Below are positions 7,414-14,709 of a stretch of DNA of 14,709 nucleotides, piece after piece. The stretch lies in contig DDTZ01000196.1 of the NCBI GenBank assembly GCA_002344565.1, forward strand, positions 1 to 14,709, in the 5' to 3' direction. The DNA is from Bdellovibrionaceae bacterium UBA2351. Its GTDB lineage: Bacteria; Bdellovibrionota; Bdellovibrionia; Bdellovibrionales; Bdellovibrionaceae. Each line of letters opens with the position of its first letter. Position 1 is the stretch's first letter. The notes under the pieces are model-generated. The model searched no databases and was not told where the DNA came from. It worked only from the letters and a program-made list of their open reading frames with translations. The translations under genes were made by a program, and so were the position numbers.

Positions 7414-7440
7414 CTTTAAGTCCTATGTTCAAGTGAACAC

Positions 7441-7956
7441 TTATTGAGTGGTCGTGCTATTTGCCAAAGCGTTTTCCCGTTTTTTTTCCAATAACATGAC
7501 TAGGATCAAAATCCCTACCCCACACACGATCGCCGAGTCCGCGATATTAAATGCCGGGTAGCTGTACTTGTTGTACAAATGAAAATCCAAGAAATCGATA
7601 ACATAGCGATAGTTCAAACGGTCGATATAGTTACCCAGCGCGCCTCCGCAGATCAAAGATAAAGCCGAAATCTGCAAGTTATCGTCGTCCTTCACCGTTC
7701 GTAAAATCGTAAAGATAATGATGACTGCAATTGGCGGCATCGATAAGAAAAAGATTTCGCGGAATGTAGGATGGCTTTCCGCAAGAAAACCAAATGCCGC
7801 GCCATAATTTCTGACGTAGGTAAAGTTAAACAAGTTTTCAATCACTGTGTAAGACTCACCCAACTGAAACTTAGTATGGATATAGATCTTAGTTAGCTGA
7901 TCTAACGCGATTACAATACCCGCAATAATCAGTAGCAAAATATATTTTTTCTTCAT
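7441..7956 (-). CDS. lspA: LspA, lipoprotein signal peptidase (signal peptidase II)
   Basis: This inner-membrane aspartyl protease removes the signal peptide from diacylglyceryl-prolipoproteins, acting after Lgt. The 171-residue product has four membrane spans (about 6-22, 66-86, 94-110, 137-158). The catalytic aspartates are Asp112 in GGALGNYIDRL and Asp140 in FNIADSAI. VRNYGAAFGFL (48-58) is the conserved third motif, and ALDQLTK (17-23) is the family N-terminal motif. The frame is open to 7974, but the ATG at 7956 is chosen: it gives the usual MKKKYILLL start, a GAGG ribosome site lies within ileS, and the ATG overlaps the ileS TGA as ATGA. ileS-lspA is a widespread gene pair. Confidence 0.96.
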   Translation of the reverse strand: MKKKYILLLIIAGIVIALDQLTKIYIHTKFQLGESYTVIENLFNFTYVRNYGAAFGFLAESHPTFREIFFLSMPPIAVIIIFTILRTVKDDDNLQISALSLICGGALGNYIDRLNYRYVIDFLDFHLYNKYSYPAFNIADSAIVCGVGILILVMLLEKKRENALANSTTTQ

Positions 7957-10739
7957 GTTAGTGCCTCTACACATTTAGGACAAATTCCAACGTGTTCACC
8001 AGTTGATGCAATTTGCGTCGAGTATGTCCAACAACGAACACACTTTTCACCTGGCGCTTTATCCGCTTTAATTGCGAATTCGCCTTCTTTAACTTTTACG
8101 TCAGATACAATTAAAAATTCTCGTAAACCTTTAAATCCGGTCAACGCTTTGTATTTTTCCGTCGGCGCGGTGATGTCAACTTGCGCTTCCAAAGACGCCC
8201 CAATGACCTTTTGAGTTCGTAGGCCTTCTAAAACTTTTTGAACCTCCGCACGCACTTCGATTAGTAATGCAAATTTTTCTTTCAAGCTTGGATTTTTCCA
8301 GTCCGCACTTGCTTTCGGATATTCAGTTAAGAAGATCGAATCTTTTGATTTAAATGCATAATGTGAATACGACTCTTCAGCAAGGAACGACAAGATTGGC
8401 GCCATCATCCCCATCAATGATTCTAGCATATAGTAAATCACCGTTTGCGACGATCTACGAGGCACTCCGTCGACTTTCCAAGTATAGAGGCGATCTTTCA
8501 ACACATCTAAATACACCGCAGATAACGTAACCGTGCAGAACTGATTAAGCGCATGGTATACTTTATAGAAATCAAAGCTCTCGTACGCTGCTTCGACTTT
8601 TTCCATTAGCTCATGTAATTCATTTAATGCCCACTGATCTAGTTCTGGCATCTGTGAAACTGCGACTTTATCTTTTGATGGATTAAAATCAGAAACAGAT
8701 CCTAATAGATATCTCATTGTATTACGAAGACGACGGTATGTTTCTGTTACTCGCGTAAGTTCATCTTTGCCGCAGGCTACGTCTTGTCCATAGTCGCCTG
8801 AAGCTGCCCATAAACGAACGATTTCGGCTCCGCTTTTACTCGAAACTTCGTTTGGATCAATAACGTTACCCAATGACTTACTCATCTTGCGGCCTTGTGG
8901 ATCCATTACGAATCCGTGAGTCAGCAATGTTTTGAACGGTGCCTGTCCCGATGTCGCCATTGACGACAACATAGATGTATTGAACCAACCGCGATGTTGA
9001 TCGCTGCCTTCAAGATAAATATCTGCCGGACCGGTTTCACCCATGCGTTTCTTTTGAACCGCCGCGTGTGCCACGCCGGAATCGAACCAAACATCGAGAA
9101 TATCTTTACCGTGACGGAAACCTTCTGAACCAAACTTTTCTTTATTCTTAGGGTTGCCTGATTTTAATTCGTATTTTTTATTTCCCAGGAATTCAGCCAC
9201 CGGAGTCGAATGGAATCCTTCAAGACCTTTCTTTTCGATAACATCAGCGACTTTCATCATGACATCATGATCAGCTAAAGGCTCAGCTGTAGCGATACAA
9301 TAGAAAATTGGGATTGGCACACCCCAGATACGTTGACGACTCAAACACCAGTCAGGACGATTTTCCATCATGGCTGTAAAGCGAGCCTTACCCCAATCCG
9401 GGACAAACTTGATGTCTTCAATTTTTTTAAGTGTTTGTTTTCTGATATTTGATTCTTCTAAATCAATACCCAAAAACCACTGCGGCGTTGTTCTAAAGAT
9501 CAATGGCGTTTTCGTTCTCCAACAATGAGGATACGAATGTTCGATCTCTACCATTTTGATTAAAGCGCCTACTGACTTTAACTTTTCAATGATCAGAGGA
9601 TTCGCTTTAAATATGTTCATCCCTTGCCATTCAGGAACTTCCTCTGTGAATTTTCCAGAATCATCCACTGGGCAAAGAACCGGCAAATTATAACGAAGAC
9701 CGACTTTAAAATCGTCCGCACCGTGGCCAGGGGCCGTGTGAACCGCGCCAGTACCCGCGTCTAAGCTTACGTGCTGACCAAGCACGATGCGAGATGTGCG
9801 ATCAATAAATGGATGAGTCGCCACGATCGATTCTAAATCCGTACCTTTATGAGAAGACATCAAACTCAATGTCATTGATGTATCTTTAGCGAAGGCATCC
9901 GCTAAGCCTTTAGCAATGACGATGTTATCAGAACCTGTGTTGTATACACCGTATTCAAAATCAGGATGAAGTGCGATAGCAACGTTCGCTGGAAGCGTCC
10001 AAGGAGTTGTCGTCCAGATAACAAAGTATGCTTTACCTTTTGGATTACCTAGAGTCGCCAAACTCTTTGCGTCTTTAACTTCGAACTTTACATAGATCGA
10101 AGGTGACTTGTGCATATGATATTCAACTTCGGCATCCGCAAGCGCAGTCTTCAATGTCCAGTTCCAGTATACTGGGCGTTCGCCACGGTATACAACGCCG
10201 CGATCATACGCGCGTGCAAACTCACGAACCTCTTCAGCTTCGTAATCGGGAGCCATTGTGATGTATGGTTTTTCCCAATCCGCCAATATACCTAAACGCT
10301 TGAATTGAATGCGCTGCTGATCCACCCACTTGGCGGCTTCCGCACGACAAAGCGCCAGAATTTCTTGATCTGTTTTAACTAACTTTTTGTCGGTTAAATC
10401 CTTCATCACTTTATGTTCAATCGGCAGACCATGGCAGTCCCAACCGGGGATGAATTGAGTTTTGAAACCCTTCATTGATTTGTACTTAACGACGATATCT
10501 TTCAGAGTTTTATTTAAAGCGTGACCTATGTGAATGTTACCATTCGCATAGGGAGGACCATCTTGGAACGTAAAGCTTTTTCCGTTCTGATTTTTCTCGA
10601 GCATCTTTTGATAGATTTTTTTCTCGTCCCAAACTTTAATCATTTCTGGCTCTTTAATATTCAAATCGCCCTTCATTGGAAATGAAGTTTGAGGAAGCCT
10701 GATCGTTGCTTTATAGTCTTTTGGAGGAGTCGTGCTCAC
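7953..10739 (-). CDS. ileS: Isoleucyl-tRNA synthetase
   Basis: This class I aminoacyl-tRNA synthetase charges tRNA-Ile in the cytoplasm. The length of 928 residues is close to E. coli IleS (938). The HIGH motif is at 70-73 (GNIHIGHALNKTLKD) and the KMSKS motif at 618-622 (GRKMSKSLGNVIDP). Between them lie the CP1 editing domain (VIWTTTPWTLPANVA; GTGAVHTAPGHGADDF) and the DVWFDSG and GSDQHRGWF catalytic-core motifs. The C-terminal zinc finger is present with Cys900, Cys903, Cys920 and Cys923. This is the bacterial zinc-containing form, not the eukaryote-like mupirocin-resistant type. The start is GTG, with AAAGG about 8 bases ahead. The stop overlaps the lspA start. The gene is full length with no frameshift. 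Confidence 0.98.
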   Translation of the reverse strand: MSTTPPKDYKATIRLPQTSFPMKGDLNIKEPEMIKVWDEKKIYQKMLEKNQNGKSFTFQDGPPYANGNIHIGHALNKTLKDIVVKYKSMKGFKTQFIPGWDCHGLPIEHKVMKDLTDKKLVKTDQEILALCRAEAAKWVDQQRIQFKRLGILADWEKPYITMAPDYEAEEVREFARAYDRGVVYRGERPVYWNWTLKTALADAEVEYHMHKSPSIYVKFEVKDAKSLATLGNPKGKAYFVIWTTTPWTLPANVAIALHPDFEYGVYNTGSDNIVIAKGLADAFAKDTSMTLSLMSSHKGTDLESIVATHPFIDRTSRIVLGQHVSLDAGTGAVHTAPGHGADDFKVGLRYNLPVLCPVDDSGKFTEEVPEWQGMNIFKANPLIIEKLKSVGALIKMVEIEHSYPHCWRTKTPLIFRTTPQWFLGIDLEESNIRKQTLKKIEDIKFVPDWGKARFTAMMENRPDWCLSRQRIWGVPIPIFYCIATAEPLADHDVMMKVADVIEKKGLEGFHSTPVAEFLGNKKYELKSGNPKNKEKFGSEGFRHGKDILDVWFDSGVAHAAVQKKRMGETGPADIYLEGSDQHRGWFNTSMLSSMATSGQAPFKTLLTHGFVMDPQGRKMSKSLGNVIDPNEVSSKSGAEIVRLWAASGDYGQDVACGKDELTRVTETYRRLRNTMRYLLGSVSDFNPSKDKVAVSQMPELDQWALNELHELMEKVEAAYESFDFYKVYHALNQFCTVTLSAVYLDVLKDRLYTWKVDGVPRRSSQTVIYYMLESLMGMMAPILSFLAEESYSHYAFKSKDSIFLTEYPKASADWKNPSLKEKFALLIEVRAEVQKVLEGLRTQKVIGASLEAQVDITAPTEKYKALTGFKGLREFLIVSDVKVKEGEFAIKADKAPGEKCVRCWTYSTQIASTGEHVGICPKCVEALT

Positions 10740-10771
10740 GCGTGTACCTTTTTCGTTATAAGTATCTGATA

Positions 10772-10800
10772 AATATATTGAATCTCGCTTTTTTAAACAA
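10772..10800 (-). promoter_or_regulatory. Candidate sigma-70 promoter of ileS-lspA
   Basis: On the minus strand TTGTTT (10795-10800) and TATATT (10772-10777) are separated by exactly 17 bases. Initiation near 10765 would leave a leader of about 26 bases before the GTG at 10739. No T-box or other leader element is visible, as expected outside Gram-positives. Confidence 0.5.
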
Positions 10801-10853
10801 GCGGTAATTTAGTTGGGGCTTTCTTAATGGAGAGTGTCCAACGACAGACGATA

Positions 10854-11405
10854 TTATAGGAGTTTTTTTGTCTTATTGTAACCGACTTGAATCAGCATTT
10901 TAAGCGCTTCTTGATTCGTCGTAAGGTTCAATTTCTGGCGAACCTCATTAATCAGGGCAATCGAAGTTGAATCCAGCTCGAGTGATCCCGAAACTTGAAC
11001 CTGAGATGCCACTTGTGTAGGCATTTGCGCGCTCATACCTGAATTGAATTTCTTTTCCAGAGCTTGAAAGTCTAAACCTAATGATTCCGAAGCTTTAGGA
11101 GCTGCTTCACGTTTAGGCGATGCTGGCACTCCAGGAACATTTAACGCATCCGTAGCCTTAGCTTGGCCCCCTTCTTTTTCAAATTCCCCCATCAAACCCG
11201 CTAGTTGTTTCAATTCGTGTTTGAAGTTTTGAATCGACGGACGATCTAGAGCTGCATCGCCATCGCGAGTCGCTTTTAAATAGAGACTGACTAAAATATC
11301 TGGGGTAGTTGCCATTTCTTTCAGCGATGGATCCTGATTTTGCAACCAAGCGTATGCTTTCAATAGCGAATCTTTAGTATAAGCTTGAGGTGGAATCGGA
11401 TTCAT
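10854..11405 (-). CDS. Unrecognised protein with ribbon-helix-helix-like C terminus
   Basis: The product is 183 residues from the ATG at 11405; ATGs at 11411 and 11450 are also in frame. I do not recognise the family. The N-terminal half (about 1-80) is helical (SLLKAYAWLQNQ, FKHELKQLAGLMGEFEKEGG). The middle (85-140) is Pro/Ala/Ser/Gln-rich and probably disordered. The C-terminal 43 residues fit a short strand plus two helices: SLELDSTSIALINEVRQKLN, then TTNQEALKMLIQVGYNKTKK. That is the size and pattern of a MetJ/Arc-type DNA-binding fold, so it may be a transcriptional or nucleoid regulator; this is inference from pattern only. It stands 114 bases upstream of ileS on the same strand, with no clear terminator between, and is divergent from the yqhA-like gene. 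Confidence 0.65.
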   Translation of the reverse strand: MNPIPPQAYTKDSLLKAYAWLQNQDPSLKEMATTPDILVSLYLKATRDGDAALDRPSIQNFKHELKQLAGLMGEFEKEGGQAKATDALNVPGVPASPKREAAPKASESLGLDFQALEKKFNSGMSAQMPTQVASQVQVSGSLELDSTSIALINEVRQKLNLTTNQEALKMLIQVGYNKTKKLL

Positions 11406-11430
11406 CGTCATAGGAAAAACGACCCTAAGA

Positions 11431-11455
11431 ATGTATCGCTCTCGAGTCAATACAT
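11431..11455. repeat. Inverted repeat in the divergent intergenic region
   Basis: ATGTAT (11431-11436) and ATACAT (11450-11455) form an inverted repeat with a 13-base spacer that contains the palindrome CTCGAG. It lies just upstream of the ribbon-helix-helix-like gene and could be an operator, but six-base arms in AT-rich DNA are weak evidence. Confidence 0.3.
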
Positions 11456-11592
11456 CTTATCAGTCCATAAAAATAATGAATGGCATTATAAAAATTAATT
11501 ATTTGGTGGCCAGAATTACTGATTGGAACACAAAACCTTTCTTTTTGGATTCAAGCCAAAAAAAGGACATAGAAAATAAAATTAACTTCGTT

Positions 11593-11625
11593 TTGACAAA
11601 AACTAAACTCTACGGTTCATAGTAT
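11593..11625 (+). promoter_or_regulatory. Candidate promoter of the yqhA-like gene
   Basis: A perfect -35 hexamer TTGACA (11593-11598) is followed by possible -10 sequences TTCATA (11616-11621, spacer 17) or TAGTAT (11620-11625, spacer 21). Neither -10 is strong. With the 17-base spacer, transcription would begin at or within a few bases of the ATG at 11630. Confidence 0.4.
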
Positions 11626-11629
11626 CGTT

Positions 11630-12139
11630 ATGAAAAAACAATTAGAATCTACTTTTGAATATTTAATTTTCTCTAGTCGCTGGTTCCAAGCTCCGCTGTA
11701 TTTTGGATTAATTGTAGCGGGCTTACTTTATACCTATAAATTTTTGATTGAACTCATTCATCTAGTAACCACAGTAAATTCTATAACTGAAGAAGTGCTT
11801 ATGCTGGGGGTCCTAACCCTGGTCGATATCACAATGGTCGCCAATCTACTGATAATGGTGATCATAGGTGGCTATGCAACCTTTGTTAGCCGCATTGATC
11901 TATCTGGACATCCAGACAAACCCGATTGGCTAGATAAAATAGATGCGGGCGCACTGAAAGTAAAACTCGCAACTGCGTTGGTAGGCATATCTGGAATTCA
12001 TCTTTTGAAGTCATTTATAAATATAAAAGAAAAACCTACAGATCAGCTTATGTGGCAAGTGATCATCCACGTAGTTTTCCTATTTAGCTCAATCATGTTG
12101 GCCTACACGGAAAAACTAATGCACAAAAACCATCACTAA
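11630..12139 (+). CDS. YqhA-family (UPF0114) inner-membrane protein
   Basis: The product is 169 residues and aligns along its whole length with E. coli YqhA as I remember it. Matching elements are the N-terminal SSRWFQAPLYFGL, LTLVDITMVANLLIMVIIGG, YATFVSRIDLSGHPDKPDWL, DAGALKVKLATALVGISGIH and the C-terminal LMWQVIIHVVFLFSS. Four membrane spans are apparent (about 17-37, 55-82, 113-130, 143-160). The family's molecular role is not established to my knowledge. The N terminus aligns with the family start, which supports the ATG at 11630, although no Shine-Dalgarno sequence precedes it. The gene is alone on its strand and ends three bases before the convergent thioesterase gene. Confidence 0.93.
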   Translation: MKKQLESTFEYLIFSSRWFQAPLYFGLIVAGLLYTYKFLIELIHLVTTVNSITEEVLMLGVLTLVDITMVANLLIMVIIGGYATFVSRIDLSGHPDKPDWLDKIDAGALKVKLATALVGISGIHLLKSFINIKEKPTDQLMWQVIIHVVFLFSSIMLAYTEKLMHKNHH

Positions 12140-12142
12140 TTT

Positions 12143-12634
12143 TTAGCTGCCAATCTTCACAGTCCTGCAGGCGGCCTCGTAGTCTGCTCGTAATTTTTTC
12201 CTAATCTTAGCCTGCTCGAACCGGCGCTTCTCGGTGTCGTTCTCTAGTACTAGTTTAGGAACCTGCGAAGGCTTGCGGTCTTTATCCACAGAAACCATTG
12301 TGAAAAATGAAGACATCACATGGCGAATTGTTTTGCTTCGCGTATCCTCGGCGATAACTTTGATACCAACTTCCATAGACGTGGTACCGGTATAGTTTAT
12401 TGAGGCTTTGAATGTAACTAACTCACCGACATGAATAGGCTCGCGAAAAAACACTTGATCCACTGACAAGGTCACAACGTAGTTACCCGAATAGCGAGCC
12501 GCGCACGAATAAGCGGCCTGATCCAAATAGCGAAGAATCGCGCCTCCGTGAACATTCCCCGCGAAATTAACTAAATCTGGGGTCATTAAAATTGTCATTG
12601 TTAAACGTTTATTACTGGCGATTTCATTTTCCAT
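12143..12634 (-). CDS. Acyl-CoA thioesterase, hotdog fold (YciA/BACH-like)
   Basis: This 163-residue cytosolic enzyme is predicted to hydrolyse fatty acyl-CoA to free fatty acid and CoA. It has a single hotdog domain. The key motif GNVHGGAILRYLDQAA (26-41) supplies the conserved Asn/His-Gly-Gly and Asp38, followed by VVTLSVDQVFFREPIHVGE (53-71), typical of acyl-CoA hydrolases. The C terminus (about 132-163) is a charged helical tail (FEQAKIRKKLRADYE). Chain-length preference cannot be read from the sequence. GAGG lies five bases before the ATG. The gene follows the response regulator on the same strand after a gap of 118 bases that holds a weak hairpin. Confidence 0.9.
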   Translation of the reverse strand: MENEIASNKRLTMTILMTPDLVNFAGNVHGGAILRYLDQAAYSCAARYSGNYVVTLSVDQVFFREPIHVGELVTFKASINYTGTTSMEVGIKVIAEDTRSKTIRHVMSSFFTMVSVDKDRKPSQVPKLVLENDTEKRRFEQAKIRKKLRADYEAACRTVKIGS

Positions 12635-12641
12635 TGCAACC

Positions 12642-12660
12642 TCGCCCCATTGTAGGGCGA
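12642..12660 (-). promoter_or_regulatory. Hairpin touching the thioesterase ribosome-binding site
   Basis: On the minus strand TCGCCC and GGGCGA form a perfect six-base-pair, GC-rich stem with a seven-base loop (TACAATG). The last bases of the 3' arm are the first two bases of the GAGG ribosome site (12640-12643). Folding could partly hide the site and lower translation. It is not a terminator in this orientation, since it is followed by GGTTGCAATG. Confidence 0.4.
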
Positions 12661-12704
12661 TTTCAAATTAGGTTACAAGAAATTAAGAAAACAAATCCAA
12701 CCTC

Positions 12705-12725
12705 GCAGCGACCAAATCTCGCCGC
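12705..12725 (-). terminator. Weak hairpin behind the response regulator gene
   Basis: On the minus strand GCGGCGA and TCGCTGC form a seven-pair stem (one G-T wobble) with a seven-base loop, about 28 bases after the response-regulator stop. The T-rich stretch (TTTGTTTTCTT) begins only about ten bases later, so this is at best a poor intrinsic terminator. Read-through into the thioesterase gene is possible. Confidence 0.3.
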
Positions 12726-12752
12726 GCTGAATTGCAAAAACCTAGCAGCTGA

Positions 12753-14309
12753 CTACTCGCTGTAGTCCTTGGCTATGATTCCGTACTTCTCGATTTTACG
12801 AAGCAGCGTTTTCTTTGGGATATTTGCATGTAGTGCCGTTTGGTTGATGCGGCCTTTGAAAGTTTTTAAGGCTTTGATGATGAATTCTTTTTCGAAGACT
12901 TCTTTCTGAGCGTTGAAATCCAGTTCGCCGTTAAAGGTGACTTTCATTCCAGCGCTGTCCATATCGATGTCTTCAGATTCGTCGTCAGAATCAGAGTCTG
13001 CGTCTTCCACTACATCGACACCAGAGTCCATGAATACTGGGCCCTTAGTTGGCGAAGAGGATTGCACTTCTGCAGATTTTTTTTCTGCTTCTATCATTTT
13101 TTCTAGATCAAATAGACTTACGCCCACTGATTCAAGAACAGCTTCTGGCAACGCCGATAGCGTGATCATATGAGACGACTCTAATACGAACGAGTGTTCA
13201 ATGACGTTTTCAAGCTCACGGATATTTCCTGGCCAGTTATATTTTTTAAGGATGTTCATTGCATCCACTGTAACGCCAGCGATTTTCTTTTTATGAACTT
13301 CGTTGAACTTCTTAATAAAGATTTGAATTAAGCGTTCGATATCATCTTTGCGCTCCGCTAGTTGGGGCAAGAATATAGGTACAACATTTAAACGATAGAA
13401 CAAGTCTTCACGGAACGTTCCCGCTTTGATCATGTCTTCTAGTGGGCGATTGGTCGCCGCGATGATACGAACATTCGATTGAATTTCACGGTTAGAACCA
13501 ACCGGAGTAAATAACTTTTCTTGTAGAACACGCAGGATTTTTACCTGCATCAATTGCGGCATATCACCGACTTCGTCTAGGAACAAAGTTCCGCCTTCAG
13601 CATATTGGAATTTACCAATTTTTCTTTCTGCAGCACCCGTAAATGAGCCCTTTTCATGTCCGAACAGTTCTGATTCAAATAAATTTTCTGGAATTGCCGA
13701 ACAGTTAATCGCAACAAACTTGTCGTCTTTTCTTGCTGAGTTGAAGTGGATTGCTTTCGCCACTAATTCCTTACCTGTACCAGACGAACCACGAATAAGA
13801 ACCGGAGTATCCACCTTCGCAAGCTTATTAATGATGTTAAACACCTTCTGCATTTGCGATGTATTACCGATAATTTTACGACCCGCTTCTACTAATACAG
13901 GCGAGCTAGCCGCAATATTTGAAATTAATGAATGAGCGTGAATCGCTTTTTCTACCAAAGCAACTAAATCTTCAGATGCCACTGGCTTAGAGATATAATT
14001 GTACGCACCGTCTTTAACCGCTGCGACCGCATCGTTTAATGTCGCATGAGCCGTTAACATTAAAACGATCATACCTGGGTCTAATTCTTTGATTTGTTTA
14101 AGCGCCGCTAAACCGTTTAAGCGAGGCATATCGACATCAAGTAATACGATATCGAATTTAGAACCTTCAGCCGTAGCCGCTTTGATTTTTTCAAGAGCAT
14201 TGATGCCGTCGAAAGCTTCAGAAACTTCGAATTTCTTTAGGGCCGAAAATGCCGATTTGATAGAAAAGCGTAATCCTGCATCGTCATCAACCACTAGAAT
14301 TTTAAACAT
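12753..14309 (-). CDS. NtrC-family sigma-54-dependent response regulator
   Basis: This 518-residue transcription activator has three domains. The receiver (1-125) has acidic residues Asp8-Asp10, phospho-acceptor Asp58 (DIVLLDVDMP), Thr86 and Lys108 (YISKP). The AAA+ sigma-54 interaction domain (about 145-390) has Walker A GSSGTGKE (174-181), the sigma-54 loop GSFTGA (221-226, usual form GAFTGA), Walker B TLFLDEVGDM, arginine finger region FREDLFYRLN and sensor II GNIRELENV. A Fis-type helix-turn-helix (about 473-512) closes it: FIIKALKTFKGRINQTALHA, then IPKKTLLRKI. Between AAA+ and HTH is a strongly acidic linker (432-451, EDADSDSDDESEDIDMD). AGGAGG lies six bases before the ATG. It follows the histidine kinase gene by 43 bases, so it is the likely partner. 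The regulon is unknown; I cannot assign it to flagella, nitrogen or envelope stress from sequence. Confidence 0.95.
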   Translation of the reverse strand: MFKILVVDDDAGLRFSIKSAFSALKKFEVSEAFDGINALEKIKAATAEGSKFDIVLLDVDMPRLNGLAALKQIKELDPGMIVLMLTAHATLNDAVAAVKDGAYNYISKPVASEDLVALVEKAIHAHSLISNIAASSPVLVEAGRKIIGNTSQMQKVFNIINKLAKVDTPVLIRGSSGTGKELVAKAIHFNSARKDDKFVAINCSAIPENLFESELFGHEKGSFTGAAERKIGKFQYAEGGTLFLDEVGDMPQLMQVKILRVLQEKLFTPVGSNREIQSNVRIIAATNRPLEDMIKAGTFREDLFYRLNVVPIFLPQLAERKDDIERLIQIFIKKFNEVHKKKIAGVTVDAMNILKKYNWPGNIRELENVIEHSFVLESSHMITLSALPEAVLESVGVSLFDLEKMIEAEKKSAEVQSSSPTKGPVFMDSGVDVVEDADSDSDDESEDIDMDSAGMKVTFNGELDFNAQKEVFEKEFIIKALKTFKGRINQTALHANIPKKTLLRKIEKYGIIAKDYSE

Positions 14310-14352
14310 CGAGGCCTCCTGATTGGGGTCCTCAACGTCTTGAAAACCCTTA

Positions 14353-14709
14353 TTAAAGCTGCGGCAATTGTACTACAAAAATCGTCCCTTTACCAGAGTC
14401 CGACTCTACAAATATTTGCCCTTGGTGAAGCTCTGTAAAATATTTAGCCAGATAGAGGCCCAATCCTGACCCTTTTATCGGCGAACTCTTCGCATTTGCG
14501 CTCCTATAGAACTTCGTAAATAGGTGTGGCAATTCTTGGGCCGCAATTCCAGGTCCCTGATCCGATATCACAAAAAACACGTAACCGTCTTTTTCATAGG
14601 TCTTTACGCTAATTTGAGTATTCTCGGGGGCGTATTTAATGGCATTTTCCAAAATATTCGAAAAAACCTGCCTCATGAGGTCTGGATCCATCCTAATTGG
14701 GAATAGAGG
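14353..14709 (-). CDS. Sensor histidine kinase (C-terminal ATPase domain only)
   Basis: The last 118 codons of a two-component sensor kinase are visible; the frame stays open to the right edge, so the ATG at 14691 is an internal Met and not a start. The HATPase_c domain is complete in its motifs: N box MRQVFSNILENAIKYAPE, G1 box DQGPGI, F box LFTKFYR and G2 box GSGLGLYLAK, then the end FVVQLPQL. The pattern is that of the large PhoR/ResE-like orthodox kinases. The HisKA phosphoacceptor and any sensory or membrane part lie outside the window. It is directly upstream of the NtrC-type response regulator, its probable phosphorylation partner. Confidence 0.93.
   Translation of the reverse strand, partial: PLFPIRMDPDLMRQVFSNILENAIKYAPENTQISVKTYEKDGYVFFVISDQGPGIAAQELPHLFTKFYRSANAKSSPIKGSGLGLYLAKYFTELHQGQIFVESDSGKGTIFVVQLPQL

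Noticed and set aside
7426..7439. Palindrome TGTTCA-AG-TGAACA just after the lspA stop
   Set aside because: It is short, with no T run, and is followed by the much stronger terminator at 7374-7413. Probably chance.
7957..7974. Longer lspA start at 7974
   Set aside because: The ATG at 7956 overlaps the ileS stop (ATGA), has an upstream GAGG and gives the usual LspA N terminus.
10784..10804. CGCTT...AAGCG hairpin upstream of ileS as a terminator
   Set aside because: The stem is only five pairs and the expected T run is missing; the sequence is better explained as part of the ileS promoter.
11431..11622. Plus-strand open frame of 63 residues
   Set aside because: It has no ribosome site and low-complexity Lys/Asn/Ile composition. 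It spans the inverted repeat and the yqhA-like promoter region, so it is most likely noncoding.
12913..13173. Ser-rich plus-strand open frame
   Set aside because: It is the antisense shadow of the acidic linker of the response regulator (Asp/Glu codons read backwards as Ser/Val).

Overview
The window reads as a chromosomal segment of a Bdellovibrio-like predator (Bdellovibrionota). This placement is inference. It rests on the mix of a flagellar rod operon (flgF-flgG-flgA), an MltD-type lytic transglycosylase, a Cys-rich deltaproteobacterial-style Lgt, a cNMP/receiver/ATPase regulator and a sigma-54 activator. Base composition looks AT-leaning, lower than that of B. bacteriovorus HD100 and closer to relatives such as B. 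exovorus. No tRNA, rRNA, insertion sequence, CRISPR array or prophage was seen, so this is a dense core-type region.

Layout. Positions 1-1842 (minus): flgF, flgG and the start of flgA, tightly packed behind a candidate sigma-54 promoter (1901-1915). 2081-3016 (plus): mltD-like lytic transglycosylase, whose stop overlaps the end of a convergent lipoprotein gene. 3009-4376 (minus): lgt followed by that small lipoprotein. 4493-7085 (plus): a two-gene unit with overlapping ends, encoding a cyclic-nucleotide-binding/receiver-like/GHKL-ATPase protein and an eight-helix membrane protein of unknown function. 7086-about 7320 (minus): a decayed remnant of an RND efflux transporter. 7374-10739 (minus): ileS-lspA, translationally coupled by an ATGA overlap, with a candidate promoter in front and a strong intrinsic terminator behind. 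10854-11405 (minus): an unrecognised protein with a ribbon-helix-helix-like C terminus. 11630-12139 (plus): YqhA-family membrane protein, possibly on a leaderless mRNA. 12143-12634 (minus): hotdog acyl-CoA thioesterase with a hairpin touching its ribosome-binding site. 12753-14709 (minus): a histidine kinase (only its C-terminal ATPase domain is inside) followed by its NtrC-type sigma-54 response regulator.

How the genes fit together. Two of the lipoprotein-maturation enzymes (Lgt and LspA) and a lipoprotein substrate lie within about 5 kb. MltD and the flagellar rod genes both concern the cell wall, since rod assembly has to cross the murein. The window holds both a candidate sigma-54 flagellar promoter and a sigma-54 activator, but nothing in the sequence links the two directly. 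The most unusual item is the cNMP-REC-ATPase protein with its overlapping membrane partner. It looks like a signalling switch without a dimerisation/phosphoacceptor domain and with altered key residues in its two N-terminal domains.
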